From contig CBDDCT010000004.1 of the NCBI GenBank assembly GCA_965226185.1, positions 434,001 to 498,000 on the forward strand: 64,000 bases of DNA, written 5' to 3'. Position 1 is the stretch's first letter. Each line of letters opens with the position of its first letter. Source of the DNA: CBDCYS01 sp965226185 (GTDB lineage: Bacteria > Acidobacteriota > Terriglobia > Bryobacterales > UBA6623). Shown piece by piece: positions 42,966 through 51,089 of this stretch. The translations under genes and the position numbers were made by a program. The notes beneath the pieces are model-generated. The model had not been told where the DNA came from. It worked only from the letters and a program-made list of their open reading frames with translations, and made no database searches.

Positions 42966-43052
42966 TTTCTATCCCGTGAGCAGAGGAGATGCATAACCGG
43001 TATTGCAAGTTAGAAAAACATACCGATTTTTCAATGTGAGGGTCTGCATACC

Positions 43053-43775
43053 ATGAAACAAACCTGGATCGCGTTGCTGTCGGGATGGCTTTTGTTCGTC
43101 GCTCTCGGCGATCGAGTACGGGGTGGTCCCGTACCGGAATTTCGTGACCTGTTCAACGGCAAAGACCTGTCGGGATGGATCAACGTCAACACGGACGACG
43201 ACACTTGGTCGGTTCGTGACGGGCTGCTGGTGTGCTCGGGCCGTCCCATCGGCGTGATGCGAAGCGAGAAGCAGTATGAGAACTTCGTGCTGCACATCGA
43301 GTGGCGGCACATGGAGCCCGGCGGAAACTCCGGGGTGTTTATTTGGAGCAACGCTCGGCCCCGAGAAAGCAACCGCCTTCCCGATGGCGTCGAAGTGCAA
43401 ATGTTGGAGCTGGATTGGGTCAAGCTCCACACGCGGGACGGAAAGACGCCCCCGATTGCCTATGTTCATGGCGAGCTTTTCGGGGTGGGCGGCGTGACGA
43501 CGGAACCCGACAATCCCCGGGGCACTCGCAGCAAGTCGATCGAGAACCGCGCTTTGGGACGAGATAATTGGAATACCTATGACGTGGTCGCGGTCGACGG
43601 CGTCGTGAAGCTTTCGGTGAACGGCAAGTTTGTCAACGGCCTGAGCCGCTCGACGCAAAAGAAAGGCTATTTGTGCCTGGAGTCGGAAGGAGCCGAAATC
43701 CACTTCCGAAATATCAAGATCATGGAGTTGCCGCCGGGAGTGACGGCCCCTGAACAGATCGCCCCCGAGCTGTGA
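43053..43775 (+). CDS. Secreted DUF1080 (3-keto-disaccharide hydrolase-like) protein
   Basis: 240 residues with a signal peptide (about 1-24). 'FRDLFNGKDLSGWINVNTDDDTWSVRDGLLVCSG' and 'WRHMEPGGNSGVFIWS' are hallmark DUF1080 blocks, a concanavalin-like beta-sandwich. Some members hydrolyse 3-keto-glucosides; substrate here is unknown. It stands alone. Confidence 0.88.
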   Translation: MKQTWIALLSGWLLFVALGDRVRGGPVPEFRDLFNGKDLSGWINVNTDDDTWSVRDGLLVCSGRPIGVMRSEKQYENFVLHIEWRHMEPGGNSGVFIWSNARPRESNRLPDGVEVQMLELDWVKLHTRDGKTPPIAYVHGELFGVGGVTTEPDNPRGTRSKSIENRALGRDNWNTYDVVAVDGVVKLSVNGKFVNGLSRSTQKKGYLCLESEGAEIHFRNIKIMELPPGVTAPEQIAPEL

Positions 43776-43878
43776 TGGGTGTCGCGGTCGAGGCGGCTAG
43801 TTTGTCATGGTTTTTGCCAACGATACCCCCCATCCGCCACGCCCGAAACATCTCCGGCCACCGCCCCAACCGCCAAAA

Positions 43879-44007
43879 TCACCTAGCCAGCAGCCGCCTG
43901 AGCTGCCGTTCGCTGAGGCCGATCTGCTGGGCGGCCTGCTTTTGGGTGATCAGTTTCTTGGCGGCTTTGTTCAGCGCCACCAGCCGGTCGCACTCTCGTT
44001 GTGTCAT
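43879..44007 (-). pseudogene. Stub of an ISNCY-type transposase
   Basis: 42 codons, 'MTQRECDRLVALNKAAKKLI...IGLSERQLRRLLAR', a helix-turn-helix like the start of ISNCY/IS1202-type transposases. Upstream on the same strand two TGTCCTA motifs (about 44060-44095) look like an IS end. The catalytic part is missing. It occupies most of the gap between the DUF1080 gene and thrB; the remainder shows nothing. Confidence 0.5.
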
Positions 44008-44158
44008 CAGTAGTTGTCCCTGATTGCTCACCCTTCCAGGGTCACCTTGTCAATAGGACATTTCTACTTGGCACTATTAGGACACTATCACTTGGCAGCG
44101 ACAGTCCCGCTGCAATCCACGCGAGACCACAGCGGCCGTGAGCTATAATGGCCAACCT

Positions 44159-45061
44159 ATGCCCGAGCAGATGAGAGTTCGCGTGCCGGCCTCGAGCGCC
44201 AACCTCGGGCCCGGGCTCGACACGCTGGGGCTCGCTCTCCAGATCTATCTCGACTGCCGTTTCCGCAAATCAGACAATCTCACCTTTTCCGCCTCGGGAC
44301 GCGATCTCAGCTCGATTCCTCTCGATGACAGCAATCTCATCTGGCAAACCGCCCTGCAGGTGGCGGCCGCCCAGGATCGTGAAATGCCTCCGGTCGAGAT
44401 CCAAATCGACAACGATATTCCCGTGGGAAAGGGCTTGGGTTCGAGCGCCGCGGCGCTGCTGGCGGGAGTCGTGATCGCCGACCAGGTTCTGGAGCTCGGT
44501 TGGGAACGGAACCGCATCCTCGATGAGGCCGCGCGGCTCGAGGGGCATCCCGACAACGTCGCGGCCAGCGTCCTGGGTTCGTTTGTCACTGCCGCCATCG
44601 ATGCGGACGGATTCACCCGAGCGGTGCGGCTCGACCTTCCGCAAACGCTTCGGGTCGCCATCGTTTGTCCAACCTTCACGCTGGCTACCTATCACATGCG
44701 CGCCGTGCTGCCCGATACCTACTCGAAACAGGACGCGATCTTTAATGTGCAGCGGGCCGCGCTTCTGGTCGCCGCCCTGGCCACGGGAAACCGGGAGGTC
44801 TTTCCCGAGTGTTTTCAGGACCGCATGCATCAGCCCTATCGCTTGTCGCTTGTCCCGGGAATGGAGACGATCCTGAAGTTGCGCGCGCCCGGTCTGCTCG
44901 GCTGCACGTTAAGCGGGGCGGGGCCGGCCATGCTGGTGTTCTACGATGAAGGCTCGGAATCCGTCGTCGAAATGGTGCGGGATCAATTCAAGCGCGCCGG
45001 CAGGCCGAGCGACGTGATCTTCACCGAGGTGGACCGGGAGGGGCTGAAGGTCAATGGCTGA
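44159..45061 (+). CDS. thrB: Homoserine kinase
   Basis: About 300 residues from MPEQMRVRVPASSANLGPGL (a GTG at 44138 is less likely). GHMP-kinase motifs: 'PASSANLGPGLDTLGLAL' near the start, ATP loop 'IPVGKGLGSSAAALLAG', and C-terminal 'LGCTLSGAGPAMLVF'. It phosphorylates homoserine in threonine synthesis. A TATAAT at 44144-44149 would start transcription close to the ATG, hinting at a very short leader. The next gene overlaps its end by 8 bases. thrC and hom are not nearby. Confidence 0.93.
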   Translation: MPEQMRVRVPASSANLGPGLDTLGLALQIYLDCRFRKSDNLTFSASGRDLSSIPLDDSNLIWQTALQVAAAQDREMPPVEIQIDNDIPVGKGLGSSAAALLAGVVIADQVLELGWERNRILDEAARLEGHPDNVAASVLGSFVTAAIDADGFTRAVRLDLPQTLRVAIVCPTFTLATYHMRAVLPDTYSKQDAIFNVQRAALLVAALATGNREVFPECFQDRMHQPYRLSLVPGMETILKLRAPGLLGCTLSGAGPAMLVFYDEGSESVVEMVRDQFKRAGRPSDVIFTEVDREGLKVNG

Positions 45062-45983
45062 CGGTCGAATGCCTGAAGGTCGAATGAACGCCACGCGTGA
45101 AACTCTGCGGAAGCACGGCTGGCCGGGAGGCGATCCGGGGGACTGCCCGGCATCCGCGAAACGGTTCCCCGACGGGGCGCAATACCGCATCGAGATTCCC
45201 AGTACCGAAGGCCCGCGGGCTTTTCGCGCCGTCTTGGAAGAGGCCGCCGCCCGAGCAGTGCCAGTCCATCGGGTCAGCCAAGGCAGCGGCATCATGCTGC
45301 TGACTGACGACGAGATTCGCGAGATGGCCGCGTTGGGCCGCGAGCATTCGATCGAGGTCAATTTGTTCGTCGGACCCCGCGCCAGTTTCGACATCGGAGC
45401 CCAGGCCGTGTCCGCCGCCGGCAAGTCGCTGGCCTTGAGCCTGCGCGGCGCCGACCAGCTTGTCTACGCGCTGGAAGACGTCAAGCGCGCCGTGGAGCTG
45501 GGGATTGAAAGCATCCTGGTCTCCGACATCGGCTTGCTGGCGATCATGGGGAAGATGAAGTCAGCGGGAGATTTGCCCGCCGGTCTCATCATCAAGACCT
45601 CCGTCATGATGGCGCCCGCGAACCCCGCTTCAGCCCGCGTGCTCGAGGATCTCGGCGCATCAACCATCAATGTTCCCTCGGACCTGACCCTGCCGCAGCT
45701 CGCCGCCATTCGGGCCGCCATTGACGCCCCCATCGATTTCTATGTCGAAGCTCCGGACAACATCGGCGGCTTCATCCGCTATTTTGAGCTGCCGGAGTTG
45801 ATCCGCGTCGGCGCCCCGCTCTACGTCAAACTGGGGCTGCGCAACTCTCCGGACATCTACCCCAGCGGCACCCACATTGAGTCCACGGCTCTGGCTCTCT
45901 CGAGGGAACGTGTCCGCCGCGCTCAAATCGTCTGCCAGATGATTCAGCGCTACTGCCCCGAAGCAGTCATGTCACCGCGATGA
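45054..45983 (+). CDS. U32-peptidase-like TIM-barrel protein
   Basis: 309 residues, start inside thrB. The repeating beta-alpha pattern ('SIEVNLFVGPRA', 'LGIESILVSDIGLLAIMG', 'LEDLGASTINVPSDLTLPQL', 'DAPIDFYVEAPDNIGGFIR', 'APLYVKLGLRN') indicates a TIM barrel close to U32-type proteins, without the [4Fe-4S] cysteine set of the RlhA/UbiU types. Translational coupling to thrB suggests a cytoplasmic metabolic role, but none is established that I know. Confidence 0.5.
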   Translation: MADGRMPEGRMNATRETLRKHGWPGGDPGDCPASAKRFPDGAQYRIEIPSTEGPRAFRAVLEEAAARAVPVHRVSQGSGIMLLTDDEIREMAALGREHSIEVNLFVGPRASFDIGAQAVSAAGKSLALSLRGADQLVYALEDVKRAVELGIESILVSDIGLLAIMGKMKSAGDLPAGLIIKTSVMMAPANPASARVLEDLGASTINVPSDLTLPQLAAIRAAIDAPIDFYVEAPDNIGGFIRYFELPELIRVGAPLYVKLGLRNSPDIYPSGTHIESTALALSRERVRRAQIVCQMIQRYCPEAVMSPR

Positions 45984-46058
45984 CCGCACCCCAGAACCGC
46001 TGGCCGTAAATCGCCCCGTGAACGCCGAGTAGGAGCGCTCCGCGGCGATTAGCCGCTA

Positions 46059-46116
46059 TATTCACTGTAGAATTTGCGGTGAATACTTGCACCCCGCAGT
46101 GAACCTCACCTATAAT
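46059..46116 (+). promoter_or_regulatory. Promoter and inverted repeat before the Fic gene
   Basis: Perfect inverted repeat TATTCAC...GTGAATA (46059-46065, 46079-46085), then -35 TTGCAC (46087-46092), an 18-base spacer and -10 TATAAT (46111-46116). Transcription would begin near 46123, about 14 bases before the ATG at 46137. The repeat sits just above -35, a position for an activator or autorepressor. Confidence 0.6.
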
Positions 46117-46136
46117 CTCCGCAGGAAGTGCGGACA

Positions 46137-47249
46137 ATGAGCTCGGGTACTTACATCCATGAACTGCCGGAGTGGCCCCGGTTCCGGTGGGATCAGCAAC
46201 ACCTGGCTCAGCCGTTGGCTGCCGTAAGGCACCAGCAAGGCCGCCTCATCGGCCGCATGGAGGCTCTCGGCTTCGACCTCCGCCAGGAAGCCGTTCTCCA
46301 GACCCTAACCGAGGACGTGCTGAAAAGCAGCGACATCGAGGGCGAGAAACTGGACACCGGGCAAGTCCGCTCCTCCATCGCCCGGCGTCTCGGTCTGGAC
46401 ATCGGCGGTCTCAGGCATGCGGACCGCGATGTCGAAGGTGTCGTGGAAATGATGCTTGACGCGACGCGCCACTACGACCAGCCGCTCACTGCCGAAAGAC
46501 TCTTCGCCTGGCACGCCTCGTTGTTTCCAGCCGGGCGCAGCGGCATGACCCGCATCACGGCCTGGGCCTGGCGCGACGACAGCACGGGTCCCATGCAGGT
46601 CGTGTCCGGCCCCCTCGGTCGAGAGCGGGTGCATTTCGAGGCACCCGCCGCCGGAAACCTCGACCGGGAAATGTCCGCTTATCTGGACTGGTTCAATGCG
46701 CCCGCCGAGACGGACGAAGTGCTCAAGGCCGGGCTGGCACATCTGTGGTTCGTGACGATTCATCCCCTCGACGACGGCAACGGGCGCGTTGCACGAGCCA
46801 TTGCCGATATGGCTCTGGCGCGGTCCGAGCAGAGCCCGCAACGCTTCTACAGCATGTCCGCGCGGATCCGGGAGGACCGCGCCGCCTATTACGACATCCT
46901 GGAACGAACGCAGAAGGGGAGTATGGACATTACGCCCTGGATGGACTGGTTTCTCGACTGCCTGGGCCGCGCTATCCGTGGAGCGCGGACGACGCTCGCC
47001 GCCGTACTGGCCAAGGCGCGTTTCTGGGAATCGATTGCCGTCCATCCAATCAACGAGCGTCAGCGCGTGATGCTGAACCGCTTGCTCGACGGATTCGAAG
47101 GTAAGCTCACAACGTCGAAATGGGCCAAGCTTACCAAGTGTTCCCAGGACACGGCCCTCCGGGACGTCGCGGATCTAATCGATCACGGCATCCTGGTCCG
47201 CAGCGCGGCAGGAGGACGCAGCACCAGCTATGAGCTGGCCGCAAGGTAA
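46137..47249 (+). CDS. Fic-family AMP-transferase with DUF4172 N-terminus
   Basis: About 370 residues from ATG 46137 behind AGGAAG. N-terminal DUF4172 ('WPRFRWDQQHLAQPLAAVRHQQGRLIGRM'), the inhibitory helix motif 'SSDIEGEK' (about 64-71), catalytic 'HPLDDGNGRVAR' (from His about 209), and a C-terminal winged helix ('TCSQDTAL'-like segment near 'KLTKCSQDTALRDVADLIDHGIL'). The Fic loop has Leu where Phe is usual (HPF). Having its own inhibitory glutamate, it is a self-restrained AMPylator rather than a naked toxin. Confidence 0.9.
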   Translation: MSSGTYIHELPEWPRFRWDQQHLAQPLAAVRHQQGRLIGRMEALGFDLRQEAVLQTLTEDVLKSSDIEGEKLDTGQVRSSIARRLGLDIGGLRHADRDVEGVVEMMLDATRHYDQPLTAERLFAWHASLFPAGRSGMTRITAWAWRDDSTGPMQVVSGPLGRERVHFEAPAAGNLDREMSAYLDWFNAPAETDEVLKAGLAHLWFVTIHPLDDGNGRVARAIADMALARSEQSPQRFYSMSARIREDRAAYYDILERTQKGSMDITPWMDWFLDCLGRAIRGARTTLAAVLAKARFWESIAVHPINERQRVMLNRLLDGFEGKLTTSKWAKLTKCSQDTALRDVADLIDHGILVRSAAGGRSTSYELAAR

Positions 47250-47279
47250 CTGAAGAACGCACGGCGGTTCACTAGGCCG

Positions 47280-47780
47280 CTACAAATATTTTTCGGCCAG
47301 TTCACCCAGCACCGGCAGATGAAACATCTCACCCAGATACGCCTTGTAAGCGATAAAGAACCACCCAATGATGAATGCAAAAGTGACTAAAAAGGCGACG
47401 GGCGGCGCGATAAAACCGAGCACGAACTGCAGCACGATCCAGGCGCCGAAATAAAACAGCGACTGCAGGGAGTGGAATCGGATGTACCGGATGTCCTTGA
47501 AAGGCTCGATCAGCAGCAGGATCACGGCAACGGGAGTGATATAGGCGAGAGCAGCCGCGATATTGCGCGTGCTGTGGGAGACGGATTCCGGCCCGCCACC
47601 GGGGGACGAGGAGTTTTCCGGTGCGACTTGTTGGCCGGATGCACCGCCGGCCTCCGGAGCCGATTCAGCCGCGGGCGGAGGCGGCGCCGCGCCGGACGAT
47701 TGACCGGCCGCCGGCGTGCCGCATTTCGAGCAGAATTTGGCGCCGCTGACATCCGTTCCGCAGTTGGTGCAAAAAGGCAT
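47280..47780 (-). CDS. Zinc-ribbon membrane protein (DUF4870-like)
   Basis: 166 residues. An N-terminal zinc ribbon (FCTNCGTDVSGAKFCSKCGT), a Pro/Ala/Ser-rich linker (about 25-65), then three membrane helices typical of DUF4870 ('NIAAALAYITPVAVILLLIE', 'SLFYFGAWIVLQFVLGFI', 'VAFLVTFAFIIGWFFIAYKA'). A Tic20-like small membrane protein of unknown role. Confidence 0.75.
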   Translation of the reverse strand: MPFCTNCGTDVSGAKFCSKCGTPAAGQSSGAAPPPPAAESAPEAGGASGQQVAPENSSSPGGGPESVSHSTRNIAAALAYITPVAVILLLIEPFKDIRYIRFHSLQSLFYFGAWIVLQFVLGFIAPPVAFLVTFAFIIGWFFIAYKAYLGEMFHLPVLGELAEKYL

Positions 47781-48022
47781 CGATCACTCCAAAACTCGTG
47801 CGCTGGACCAGCCTTTGCGGTTTCCTCGCGGGCCAGCCCCTATTGCGGAACAGTATAGCAGCGGTTGGACTCGGAGTCGCCCTTCATCCGTTCGTAAGAG
47901 TGCATGGTTATCTTCAGGAGGGTTTTGAAATTCCAGTAGCGCGGGGCTCACAAGAGACCCGCGGCCTTTTGTTGCGCCGCACCCGCGGGTGAGCGGCGCC
48001 GCTACTTCTTGAACAAAGAATC

Positions 48023-48130
48023 GAACTGCCGTTGGGCGCCGTCGGGGCCGGCTCCGCCGCGCCGCACGAGATCAACGAACTGCCGTTGGGCGCCGTCGGG
48101 GCCGGCTCCGCCGCGCCGCACGAGATCAAC
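48023..48130. repeat. 54-bp tandem duplication (two exact units)
   Basis: 48023-48076 and 48077-48130 are identical units beginning GAACTGCCGTTGGGCGCCGT. The period is a multiple of three and adds 18 residues to the cysteine-rich protein. Confidence 0.9.
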
Positions 48131-48270
48131 CGATGTTCTTGCTTCAAAGTAGTCGCAAAAGTTGGAACGGTCCTTGACGGATACCCATTCGGCTTGCGTC
48201 TCGGCGCACTGATTGTGCTTTCCCGGATCGAAGAACCGGCAGTTGCGGCAGCAATGCAAATCTTCGTCGC

Positions 48271-48358
48271 AGTGAGCGCAGCTATCCTGCCGCCGGATCT
48301 TCTGGCCGGGCAGCAGTGAGCGCAGCTATCCTGCCGCCGGATCTTCTGGCCGGGCAGC
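48271..48358. repeat. 44-bp tandem duplication (two exact units)
   Basis: 48271-48314 and 48315-48358 repeat AGTGAGCGCAGCTATCCTGC and the following 24 bases. The period is not a multiple of three, so it breaks the cysteine-rich protein gene. Confidence 0.9.
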
Positions 48359-48466
48359 AGCCGCACCGTCCCCGCAGCTATGGCAGTTCATCACCACATT
48401 GGTCATAATATGTTGCAGAATACTCCAGTCGGCGCCGTAGTTCAACAAGCCGGCGAAACCGGTCTA

Positions 48467-49123
48467 ATGAACTTATTGAAAAGCAAGCGAGAGTCGCGCT
48501 CTGTTCGATCCGTGTTAATTGCCGCTGTCGTCGTGATGGCACTGCTTGGCGGCTGCGGCGGTAAGATTCTGCCCACGCACTACTACGTTCTGGAACTGCC
48601 CCCGGCCCCGCTGGCGTCGGCCGATTCACTGCCTTTTGTTGTGGTCGTCATGCCGTTCCGGGCTTCCCGGATGCTGACGCAAGACCGCATCGTCTACCGG
48701 CCCGCCGCAGGTCAAGTGGGATTCTATGAGTACCACCGCTGGGCCGAGGATCCCCGCGAGACCATCACCTCGACGATGGTGAACCACCTTCGCGCCCGCA
48801 AGACTTTCGGCACGGTTTTGACTTTTGACGGCCGCTCGAAGTCCGACTACATCATCCACGGGCGTGTCGAAAACATGGAAGAGGTCGACCGGGGCGGCAC
48901 GGTGTCGGTCCACGTCAAGCTGTCAGCGGAGCTGGTTTCGACCGAAGACCGAAAGCCCCTTTGGCAGGGAGTGAGCGAGACGAAGGGGCAAGTTTCTATC
49001 GGCGAGGTCAGCGCGGTCGTCGCGGAAATGAGCCGCGCAACCGAGACAAGTCTCAGCAAGCTCGCCGCTGAGCTGGACCAGTTCGTCCGCTCGAACGTGA
49101 CCGCGATGACGGCTCAAAAGTAG
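48467..49123 (+). CDS. ABC-type transport auxiliary lipoprotein (PqiC/YmbA-like)
   Basis: About 218 residues from MNLLKSKRESRSVRSVLIAA; lipobox LLGGC (about residues 27-31). 'THYYVLELPP' after the Cys, 'VVVMPFRASRMLTQDRIVYR' and 'YHRWAEDPRETI' are typical of the ABC_trans_aux family, outer-membrane lipoproteins of MCE/Pqi-type lipid transport. No MCE gene is adjacent. Its stop codon is the first part of a 13-bp tandem repeat. Confidence 0.8.
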   Translation: MNLLKSKRESRSVRSVLIAAVVVMALLGGCGGKILPTHYYVLELPPAPLASADSLPFVVVVMPFRASRMLTQDRIVYRPAAGQVGFYEYHRWAEDPRETITSTMVNHLRARKTFGTVLTFDGRSKSDYIIHGRVENMEEVDRGGTVSVHVKLSAELVSTEDRKPLWQGVSETKGQVSIGEVSAVVAEMSRATETSLSKLAAELDQFVRSNVTAMTAQK

Positions 49124-49209
49124 CAACCAAGAGTAGCGACCAAGAGCCACGACCAAGAGCAGCGACCAAAAGCAGCGACCGAGAGTAGCGACCAAAAGTA
49201 GCGGCGAAA
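49119..49209 (+). repeat. 13-bp tandem repeat, seven copies
   Basis: Units such as AGTAGCGACCAAG repeat with slight variation straight after the lipoprotein gene (the first unit includes its TAG stop). A family E hairpin (GGGACCGGCTTCAGCCGGTC, 49215-49235) follows, which could work as a terminator. Confidence 0.8.
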
Positions 49210-49295
49210 AAGTAGGGACCGGCTTCAGCCGGTCCAACTAACTCCAAACGACCCGGCGAGTAAACCGAATTAGACCACCGCCAAGCCAACAACCC

Positions 49296-51089
49296 ATGAC
49301 CGGCGAAACCATCTCCCACTACCTAGTCACCGAAGAGGTCGGTCAAGGCGGCATGGGTATTGTCTACAAAGCCCAAGACACGAAACTCGGCCGCACTGTC
49401 GCCCTGAAATTCCTGGCCGCGCACCTGCTCTCCAACGAAGAAGCCAATAAACGCTTCATCCGCGAAGCCAAGGCCGCCGCCGCGCTCGACCATCCCAACA
49501 TCTGTACCGTCCACGAAATTGATGAAGTCCGGGGCAAGACCTTCATCGCCATGGCTTACCTCGAAGGCCAGACACTCGAACAGAAAATTGCCGAGTGCCC
49601 GCTGAAGTTCGATGACGCTCTCGATATCGCGGCACAGATCGGCAAGGGCCTCGCGGAAGCGCACGCCAAAGGCATCTACCACCGCGACATCAAGCCCTCG
49701 AACGCCATGCTGCTCGAAAAGGGGTCCAGCGGCCGTCTGGTCAAGATCATGGATTTCGGGCTGGCGCACCTGACCGGCCAGTCCCAGCTCACCCAAAAGG
49801 ACACCTCGCTCGGCACGCCCGCCTACATGTCCCCCGGCCAGGCCGAGGGCCGGCCCGCGGATCACCGCACCGATATCTGGTCGCTGGGCGTGGTGCTTTA
49901 CGAGATGATCGTCGGACAGATGCCGTTCCAGGGCGAGTACCAGCAAGCGATCATTTACTCGATTCTTCACGAAGACTACGAGCCGGTCACGGCGCTGCGG
50001 GCCGGTGTCCCGATGGAACTCGAGTGGATTGTCGGCAAGTGCCTGGAGAAAGACCCCGCCCGCCGCTATCAAAGTGCGGCCGAGCTGGTGGTGGATCTGG
50101 AAAACCAGCGCGACAAGCTGAAGTCCGGAAAGTCGCGGCTAGGGCGAAGCGCCGCCGCAACAGTGGGGACCGGCAATCCTGCCGGTCCAAGCCACCCGCC
50201 CGCCGGACCCGCGCCCGTATCGGCCACTGATCCACAACAAGCTGAGAGCACGTCGCCACCAGACCCGGCCGTCCTCACACCCAGCCGCAAACCCCACCGA
50301 GAGCGTCTTGCCTGGGCCGCCGCCGCGCTGTTCGCCATAGCCACAATTGCACTGGCCGTCGCCTACTTCAGCCAACCCGCCCCGCGGCTAGAGACCACCC
50401 GCTTCTTCATCCACCCGCCCGAGGGAGTTAGCTTCGGACCCCGCGCGGCGGAGATTTCCCCCGACGGCCGTCACCTGGCTTTCATCGGTATTTCCGATGC
50501 CGGCGAGCAGCGCCTGTGGGTTCGCTCTTTCGATTCGCTCGAGGCGCGGCCCTTGGCGGGAACCGAAGGCGCCGCGCTCCCCTTCTGGTCGCCCGACAGC
50601 CGCTTCATTGGGTTTTTCGCCGAGGGCAAACTCAAGAAGATCAGTGTTGACGGAGGACCCGCTCAGACCCTGTCTGAAGCAACGCGGGGCACCGGTGGAA
50701 CCTGGGCGCAAGGTTCGAGTGGGAGTGATGGCCTCGTTGTCTTTGCGCCGAGAATTTCAAGCGCTCTCGTGCGAGTATCGGATGCCGGCGGCGAGCCGGC
50801 TCCCGCCACGGTCCTCGACGAATCTGCCCAAGAGAATGCTCATCGGTGGCCGCATTTCCTGCCGGATGGCCGGCATTTCCTCTACGTGGGCGGCGGCGCG
50901 GCCGGCCTAACCGGGGTCGGCGCCCGGCAGGTCTACATCGGCAGCCTCGACCCCGGAGCCGGCGGCGAGTCTGCATCGGTGACGAAGACCCCTCTGCTCC
51001 CGGATAACACACCGGTCCGCTACGCACCGCCGTCGCCCGATCACCGCAACGGGCACTTACTGTTCGCGCGGGAAGACACTCTGATGGCA
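49296..51089 (+). pseudogene. Ser/Thr protein kinase-PD40 propeller fusion, 5' part (split by IS1380)
   Basis: Kinase domain about residues 8-270: glycine loop GQGGMGIVYK, Lys in 'VALKFL', 'HRDIKPSNAML' (His about 129), 'IMDFGLAH', 'GTPAYMSPGQAEG'. The APE motif is altered to SPGQ. A Pro/Ala-rich linker, one TM helix ('LAWAAAALFAIATIALAVAYF', about 338-358) and PD40 repeats ('AAEISPDGRHLAF', 'FWSPDSRFIGFF') follow. It is a Hanks-type sensor kinase with an extracytoplasmic propeller. The IS interrupts codons '...EDTLMA/QEFD'; the truncated product would end 15 bases... into IS sequence at 51116 yet retain the whole kinase. Confidence 0.88.
50166..50188 (+). repeat. Family E hairpin inside the kinase linker
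   Basis: GGGACCGGCAATCCTGCCGG plus TCC matches the intergenic hairpins at 6009, 37162 and 49215. Here it is read in frame as 'GTGNPAGP' within the linker between kinase and TM helix. Confidence 0.65.

Larger units (their letters stand above)
48002..48366 (-). pseudogene. Small cysteine-rich protein broken by a 44-bp tandem duplication
   Basis: From a GTG at 48366, 'MRLLPGQKIRRQDSCAHC' leads into the duplication; removing one 44-base unit gives 'DSCAHCDEDLHCCRNCRFFD...HNQC...FCDYFEAR', a compact multi-Cys probable zinc-binding protein. As printed the frame is lost, and only a later ATG (48259, MHCCRNCRFFDPGKHNQC) gives an 85-residue product. That C-terminus also carries an in-frame 54-bp duplication ('VDLVRRGGAGPDGAQRQF' twice). 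Function unknown. Confidence 0.6.

Noticed and set aside
49119..49209. CRISPR array
   Set aside because: The 13-bp units are contiguous with no spacers, and no cas genes are present.
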